Shown: positions 60,051-64,000 of the stretch, piece after piece
Position numbering within the stretch: the stretch's first letter is position 1
Layout of the letters: each line of letters begins with the position of its first letter
Source of the DNA: Novosphingobium sp. SG707
GTDB lineage: Bacteria > Pseudomonadota > Alphaproteobacteria > Sphingomonadales > Sphingomonadaceae
Reading direction: 5' to 3'
NCBI RefSeq assembly: GCF_012275515.1
Contig: NZ_JAAZQL010000001.1
Coordinates: 541,006-605,005 of the forward strand
DNA: 64,000 nucleotides
Notes under the pieces: generated by a model
Database searches by the model: none
The model's input: only the letters and a program-made list of their open reading frames with translations
What the model was told of the DNA's origin: nothing
Position numbers and translations under genes: made by a program

Positions 60051-61268
60051 TTACGAGGCTGTGGCGTCGATCGGCGTCAGAGGTGGCTCGGTATGCGGCC
60101 GGGCATCGGCCGGATCGAAAGGCGATGGCGTCAGCGCGATCAGATCGGCATCGGCCACCGGGTCAATCAGGTCCGGGCGACGGCACCGGGTCTGCATGGC
60201 GATGGATTGGCCGCTGCGGGCCGATTGCGCGATGGCTTCCATCACTTCTACCGCGTGGACGATGAAGTCGGGCGCGGTGCGGTGTTGGCGGCCATGGCGC
60301 AGCGCAAGGGCCAAATCCGTCAGGCCCACGCCGCGATAATCGGCCACGGGTTGCCCTGCGTGGTCCAGACGGTTGGGCTGGGAAAAGGGCAGATCATGGC
60401 CGGGCAGGGCGGTGCGCCCTTCGCCGGGGCGCAGCAGCGATGGATCGCCGCTGAAAAAGATCGGGTCGGCCAGCGACAGGATGCCCTGCGCGCCATAGAG
60501 TTCGCCCGGCCGCTGGATCGGCGCCACCACATCGAGCGACATGGTCAGATTGACAAAGCCGGTCTCAAATTCCAGCGTCGCATTGAAGGTGGTGTCGACC
60601 TCGACGGCAAAGGAGGTTCCCTGCAACCGCCCGCGCCGGATGGTGCGCTGCGCCTGTCCGCTGCCCGATGCGGCAAACACACGGCGCACCGGCCCCAGCA
60701 GATGCAGCCACATCGTGATATAGTAGGGGCCGACATCGAAGGGCGGCTCGCCGCCGGGTTGATAGAAGGCGGCCGGGTTGGGATGGAAATGTTCGAGCCC
60801 CGGCAGGCCCAGCAGCGATGTGCCGAACACCGGGCGGCCAATCGCCCCGCCATCCAGCGCATGGCGGGCGGCCTGATGCGCGCCGCCGTAAAATGTGTCG
60901 GGCGCCGATCCGATCAGCACGCCGCGCGCCTCGGCCCGTTCGGCCAGCGTCTCGGCCATTTTGCGCGAGAGGGCGAAGGGCTTTTCGGAATAGACGTGTT
61001 TGCCCGCCTCGATGGCCGCGCGGTTGATCTCTTCATGCGCGCGGCCGGGCGTCAGGTTCACGACCATTTCGATGGCATCGTCGGCCAGCAGTTCCGCCAC
61101 GCTTGACCCGGTTGCGCCATAGGGCGCGGCAATGGCTTGGGCCTTGTCGCGGCTGCGCGTGGCGATCCTGTGCAGTGTGAAGGCGAATGAGCGCGTGATG
61201 GCGCCAAGATACACCTGGCTTATATCGCCCGCGCCGATCACGCCGATGCGGACCGGATCAATAGCCAT
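60051..61268 (-). CDS. Gfo/Idh/MocA-family NAD(P)-dependent oxidoreductase
   Basis: A 405-aa protein with the N-terminal Rossmann domain (RIGVIGAGDISQVYLGAI), the signature Lys in VYSEKPFAL, and a C-terminal beta-sheet domain with a substrate-facing DVGPYYITMWLHLLG in place of the usual DxGxH. No signal peptide is seen, so it acts in the cytoplasm. It leads the operon with the DUF1080 gene and faces a TetR gene across 167 bp. It probably oxidises or reduces a sugar at C3, as in known 3-ketoglycoside pathways. The C-terminal 25 residues are rich in Pro and Asp and look like a loose tail. Confidence 0.88.
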   Translation of the reverse strand: MAIDPVRIGVIGAGDISQVYLGAITRSFAFTLHRIATRSRDKAQAIAAPYGATGSSVAELLADDAIEMVVNLTPGRAHEEINRAAIEAGKHVYSEKPFALSRKMAETLAERAEARGVLIGSAPDTFYGGAHQAARHALDGGAIGRPVFGTSLLGLPGLEHFHPNPAAFYQPGGEPPFDVGPYYITMWLHLLGPVRRVFAASGSGQAQRTIRRGRLQGTSFAVEVDTTFNATLEFETGFVNLTMSLDVVAPIQRPGELYGAQGILSLADPIFFSGDPSLLRPGEGRTALPGHDLPFSQPNRLDHAGQPVADYRGVGLTDLALALRHGRQHRTAPDFIVHAVEVMEAIAQSARSGQSIAMQTRCRRPDLIDPVADADLIALTPSPFDPADARPHTEPPLTPIDATAS

Positions 61269-61291
61269 GTCTGTCTCCCGAATTTTCTAAT

Positions 61292-61304
61292 TAAACGTTG
61301 TTTA
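61292..61304. promoter_or_regulatory. TetR-type palindrome between Gfo/Idh and TetR genes
   Basis: TAAAC-GTT-GTTTA is a perfect dyad of 13 bp in an AT-rich island (61283-61310) of the divergent gap, 24 bp before the Gfo/Idh start on the minus strand. TetR proteins commonly bind such AAAC/GTTT dyads. The adjacent TetR gene is the natural partner. Confidence 0.6.
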
Positions 61305-61435
61305 GATTATGCGGGCGCGCTGTCAACGGCGAAGTTGCGGGACCTGTGTCCGCAGGCTGCACCGGCCATTGCGGCGGGCCGTCAAATCTGGCTGGCCCCG
61401 CTCCGTTTTGGTGCTAGGGGGAGGCATCTTTTGGC

Positions 61436-62053
61436 ATGGAAAGCGTCATGACGGAAAAGAAGCCCTATCACCGTGAAAACCTCAAACGCGATCTGTTTGA
61501 GGCGGGGCGGGATTTCGTGCAGAAGCACGGCCATCATGACCTTTCCATGCGCACCCTGGCGCAACTGGTGGGGGTGTCGCCCGGCGCCTCCTATCATCAT
61601 TTCGCAGACCGGCGCGCGATCCTGCTGGCCGTGGCCATCGACGGTTTCGAGAGGCTGCTGCAGGCCCCCGCCGGGAAAGAAAACGAGGTGCTTTCCCCCA
61701 CCGAAACCATCAAGGCGGGGGCCTCCCATTTTGTCCGCTTCGCGCTGGCAAATCCCCATCTGATCGAACTGATGTATGAAAGCGAGCTGACGCGGCCGCA
61801 AATCGATCCCGCATTGCATCACTATCAGGAAATCAGCCACGCCAGAGGGGTGGCCGTTATCCGGCAATTCCTGCCCGATATCAGCGACAAGGAAGCCGAT
61901 CTGCGCAACATCACCTTGTGGACTTCCATCTATGGCCTGGTATCGATGATCAACAAGGGCATCATCAGGCCGTTCGAGAATGGCAAGGCCACCATTGATG
62001 ACATTTCCGATTGGGTGCTCGAACGCGCCGCGCGCAGCACGATCGGCGATTGA
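61436..62053 (+). CDS. TetR-family transcriptional regulator
   Basis: A 205-aa regulator with the TetR helix-turn-helix at about residues 14-62: RENLKRDLFEAGRDFVQKHG, DLSMRTLAQLVGVSPGASYH and HFADRRAILLAVAIDGF. The start may be the second Met (MTEKKPY, 61448), which has GGAAAG 4 bp upstream; a GGAGG lies further before the first. The remaining helices form the ligand pocket. It is divergent from the Gfo/Idh-DUF1080 operon and convergent with the SDR remnant. It most likely represses that operon through the dyad at 61292. Confidence 0.9.
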   Translation: MESVMTEKKPYHRENLKRDLFEAGRDFVQKHGHHDLSMRTLAQLVGVSPGASYHHFADRRAILLAVAIDGFERLLQAPAGKENEVLSPTETIKAGASHFVRFALANPHLIELMYESELTRPQIDPALHHYQEISHARGVAVIRQFLPDISDKEADLRNITLWTSIYGLVSMINKGIIRPFENGKATIDDISDWVLERAARSTIGD

Positions 62054-62077
62054 GCCTGTTGCGTTACGTGGCTGCCC

Positions 62078-62242
62078 TCACTGGGCATAGGGCCATGCGG
62101 CGCGGGTGAAGACCCCGCCATCGACCCACAGCGTCTGTCCGGCGGCGAAGCGCGCGCCCACCGGATATGGCCCGATGCCGGTGCTGCCCCCGGTCAGGAT
62201 GGCAAGGGGCCCTGAAACAGGCCCTGAAACATGCTGAGTCAC
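62078..62242 (-). pseudogene. Internally deleted short-chain dehydrogenase remnant (54 codons)
   Basis: The GTG at 62242 overlaps the stop of the preceding SDR gene (GTGA) and opens a frame of 54 codons. The start reads ...LAILTGGSTGIG, the N-terminal cofactor motif of an SDR, and after PYPVGARF jumps straight to AAGQTLWVDGGVFTRAAWPYAQ, the C-terminal end. About 190 residues in between, including the catalytic Ser, Tyr and Lys, are missing but the frame is intact. It is therefore a clean in-frame deletion of an SDR gene that once followed the present one. An imperfect 12-bp repeat (GTTTCAGGGCC-) sits near its start. Confidence 0.75.
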
Positions 62243-62979
62243 AGGCTCATCCCTCCATCAATCACCAGATTGCTGCCGGTCATGAAGCGTGCTTCGTCAC
62301 TGGCCAGCAGCACGGCGGTGGCGGCGATCTCTTCGGCCTGACCCATGCGCCCCATCGGTTGCCGCGCGATGAAGGCGGCCCTTGCGGCCTCGGCATCGCC
62401 CGTGGCCGCGAAGCGCTGGCGCAGGGAAGGGGTTTCGACCGTGCCGGGGCTGATCGCATTGCAGCGGATGCCCCGGTCGATGAAGTCGCGCGCCACCGAC
62501 ATGGTCAGGCCGATCACCGCCGCCTTGCTGGTGCCATAGGCGAAGCGGTTGGGGGCCGCCATCACGCTGGAGACAACCGAGGCGACATTGACGATCGAGC
62601 CATCGCCGCGCGCCAGCATCGCGGGCAGGAAAGCGCGGATCATCAACGCCATCGAACGCACATTGACGCTCATGCTGCGGTCGAAATCTTCCATCGCGCC
62701 ATCCAGAATGGTGCCATGGGCCACCAGTCCCACGCAATTGACCAGCACGCCCACATCGCCCAGCGCGGCCGCCGCCCCGGCCACGGCGGCTTCGTCCGTC
62801 ACGTTCAGCACCAGCGTTTCAATCCGCGGCCCGGCTGGCGGAGCGCTGTCGAAACGCAGGTCTGCGGCGATCACGCGGGCGCCTTCGGCGGCAAAGCGCT
62901 CCACAATGGCGCGGCCGATCCCCTGCGCCCCGCCGGTGACCAGACAGGTCTTGCCCCTCAGTCGCCCCTCCATGGCCAT
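62239..62979 (-). CDS. Short-chain dehydrogenase, probable deoxy-sugar-acid dehydrogenase
   Basis: A 246-aa classical SDR: cofactor motif LVTGGAQGIGRAIVERFAAEG, VNCVGLVAHG, catalytic Ser in VNVASVVSSVM and YGTSK, C-terminal MTGSNLVIDGGMSL. Its first base is the last base of the stop codon of the upstream FAH-family hydrolase gene (TGATG). This SDR-FAH pair is the hallmark of the non-phosphorylative diketo route for L-rhamnose and L-fucose (LRA5/LRA6 in Sphingomonas). The enzyme would oxidise a 2-keto-3-deoxy sugar acid at C4 or C5. The substrate stereochemistry is not evident. An ATG two codons later is an alternative start. Confidence 0.9.
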   Translation of the reverse strand: MAMEGRLRGKTCLVTGGAQGIGRAIVERFAAEGARVIAADLRFDSAPPAGPRIETLVLNVTDEAAVAGAAAALGDVGVLVNCVGLVAHGTILDGAMEDFDRSMSVNVRSMALMIRAFLPAMLARGDGSIVNVASVVSSVMAAPNRFAYGTSKAAVIGLTMSVARDFIDRGIRCNAISPGTVETPSLRQRFAATGDAEAARAAFIARQPMGRMGQAEEIAATAVLLASDEARFMTGSNLVIDGGMSL

Positions 62980-63833
62980 CAGACCCCGTCATTCCATGCG
63001 CGCACGGTGTGGCGCTGGCTGCCCAGTTTCTCGATGCCCAATTCCACCACATCGCCTTCCTTCAGGAACACCGGCGGCTTCATGCCCATGCCCACGCCCG
63101 GCGGTGTACCGGTGGTGATGAGGTCGCCGGGCAACAGGACCATGAACTGGCTGACATAGCTGACGATGGTGGCGCAATCGAAGATCATGGTGCGGGTGTT
63201 GCCGGTCTGCATGCGCTGACCATTCACATCGAGCCACATGGCAAGGTTCTGGACATCACCCACCTCGTCCCGCGTGACCAGCCAGGGGCCTATGGGGCCA
63301 AAGGTGTCGCAGCCCTTGCCCTTGTCCCATGTGCCTGCGCGCTCAAGCTGAAAGCTGCGTTCGGACAGGTCGTCGCACACCACATAGCCCGCCACATGGT
63401 CCAGCGCCTTGTCCTTGTCGACATAGGCGGTGCGGGCGCCGATCACGATGCCCAGTTCGACTTCCCAGTCCATCTTGTCCGACCCGCGAGGGCGGCGGAC
63501 ATCATCGTTGGGCCCCTGGATGCAGGAGACGCCCTTGGTGAACATGATCGGTTCGGGCGGGATGGCCATGCCTGCCTCCTCGGCATGGTCGGAATAGTTG
63601 AGGCCGATGGCGATGAATTGCCGTGTGCCGGTAAACGGCGCGCCCATGCGCATAGGGCCTTCGACAAGGGGAAGGATGCCTGTGTCGATCGTCCGCAATG
63701 CGGCCAGTCGGTCGGTGCCAAGCCAGTCCGGCGTGATGTCGGCCAGATGGCCCGACAGGTCGCGCAGGTTTCCCTGCGCATCAATCAGGCCCGGCTTTTC
63801 CGCGCCTACCGCCCCAAAACGCACCAGTTTCAT
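62979..63833 (-). CDS. FAH-family hydrolase, probable 2,4-diketo-3-deoxy-sugar-acid hydrolase
   Basis: A 284-aa protein of the fumarylacetoacetase family: small N-terminal domain (1-65) and a C-terminal FAH barrel with the metal-site motifs GLNYSDHAEEAGMAIPPEP, the Glu pair in DWEVELGIVIG, CDDLSER, and SGTTPPGV-like ITTGTPPGVGMG. Homologues of this exact layout hydrolyse diketo-deoxy acids to pyruvate and lactate or glycolate. It is coupled to the SDR by one base (TGATG). It has a good site (AGAAG) before its ATG at 63833. Downstream of the operon, and upstream to the window edge, no other gene of the pathway is complete. Confidence 0.9.
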   Translation of the reverse strand: MKLVRFGAVGAEKPGLIDAQGNLRDLSGHLADITPDWLGTDRLAALRTIDTGILPLVEGPMRMGAPFTGTRQFIAIGLNYSDHAEEAGMAIPPEPIMFTKGVSCIQGPNDDVRRPRGSDKMDWEVELGIVIGARTAYVDKDKALDHVAGYVVCDDLSERSFQLERAGTWDKGKGCDTFGPIGPWLVTRDEVGDVQNLAMWLDVNGQRMQTGNTRTMIFDCATIVSYVSQFMVLLPGDLITTGTPPGVGMGMKPPVFLKEGDVVELGIEKLGSQRHTVRAWNDGV

Positions 63834-64000
63834 AAACTTCTCCGAATGTCATGTGTGTGGCGATGGTTTTGCCTGCTCACGGTGACCTGCAGGTTCGTGG
63901 TGTAGACCGCAGATAGTCGGGGGCAGGCATCGGCCAGTTTGCCGGGCTTTCAAAGGGTGAGGGATCTGCGCCCCGGCGTGGGGGAGATCCGGCTGCGATC

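Noticed and set aside
59028..61106. A 692-codon plus-strand frame across the DUF1080 and Gfo/Idh genes.
   Set aside because: It spans two well-supported minus-strand genes and the gap between them, with no recognisable motif.
63834..64000. Open minus-strand frame upstream of the FAH gene up to the window edge.
   Set aside because: It is Pro/His-rich with no motif and ends at a TGA just before the FAH ribosome site; it reads as leader DNA rather than the end of a gene. The neighbouring sequence beyond the edge would be needed to decide.
1..64000. tRNA, rRNA, CRISPR arrays, phage or integrase genes.
   Set aside because: No cloverleaf with CCA end, rRNA core sequence, regularly spaced repeats, tyrosine recombinase or transposase motif was recognised anywhere in the window.

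Overview
The window comes from a high-GC alphaproteobacterium, most likely a sphingomonad (Novosphingobium/Sphingobium-like). The reasons are two large TonB-dependent receptors beside glycan genes, Usg- and AsmA-type genes, many GMC, SDR and DUF3237 catabolic enzymes, and LysR/MarR/AraC regulators scattered among them. No rRNA, tRNA, CRISPR array, integrase or intact insertion sequence was seen. Functions are assigned by reading motifs; no database search was run.

Region 1 (1-23400) is a polysaccharide-utilisation locus for decorated xylan and arabinan. It holds a GH95 fucosidase cut by the window edge, a periplasmic aldose epimerase, a GntR regulator, a type B carboxylesterase, a secreted GH43 arabinanase and an unassigned secreted beta-sandwich protein. 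It continues with an operon of GH43, xylulokinase and xylose isomerase, a GH9 enzyme, a LacI regulator, a cytoplasmic GH43 beta-xylosidase with its MFS importer, a TonB receptor, and a GH67 alpha-glucuronidase. A LacI-type palindrome near TGATAGCGCTATCA recurs at these promoters, in several cases over the -10 box, so the locus looks like one regulon.

Region 2 (23420-47343) is a mosaic of oxidative catabolism genes: a second TonB receptor, MFS importers, AraC, MarR and LysR regulators, three aldehyde dehydrogenases, two GMC oxidoreductases, two adjacent DUF3237 proteins, two NTF2-like proteins, an arylsulfatase, an aromatic-acid-type MFS carrier and a periplasmic PQQ/haem c alcohol dehydrogenase. 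The set ALDH-DUF3237-DUF3237-GMC plus NTF2-like resembles the side-chain chemistry used on lignin-derived biaryls. A motif ATGTAT-N7-ATACAt/a occurs in two separate divergent promoter regions and may tie parts of the region together.

Region 3 (47529-56030) is general: an AsmA-like protein, a P2-type cation ATPase, an orphan LptB-like ABC ATPase, a LysR/aldo-keto reductase pair, a Deg-type protease without PDZ domain, and Usg.

Region 4 (56030-64000) returns to carbohydrate metabolism. It holds a decayed histidine kinase fragment, a GH130-like enzyme with an SDR, a DUF1080 and Gfo/Idh pair facing a TetR regulator, and an FAH hydrolase-SDR pair typical of the diketo route for deoxy-sugar acids. 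The last is followed by a tiny internally deleted SDR remnant.
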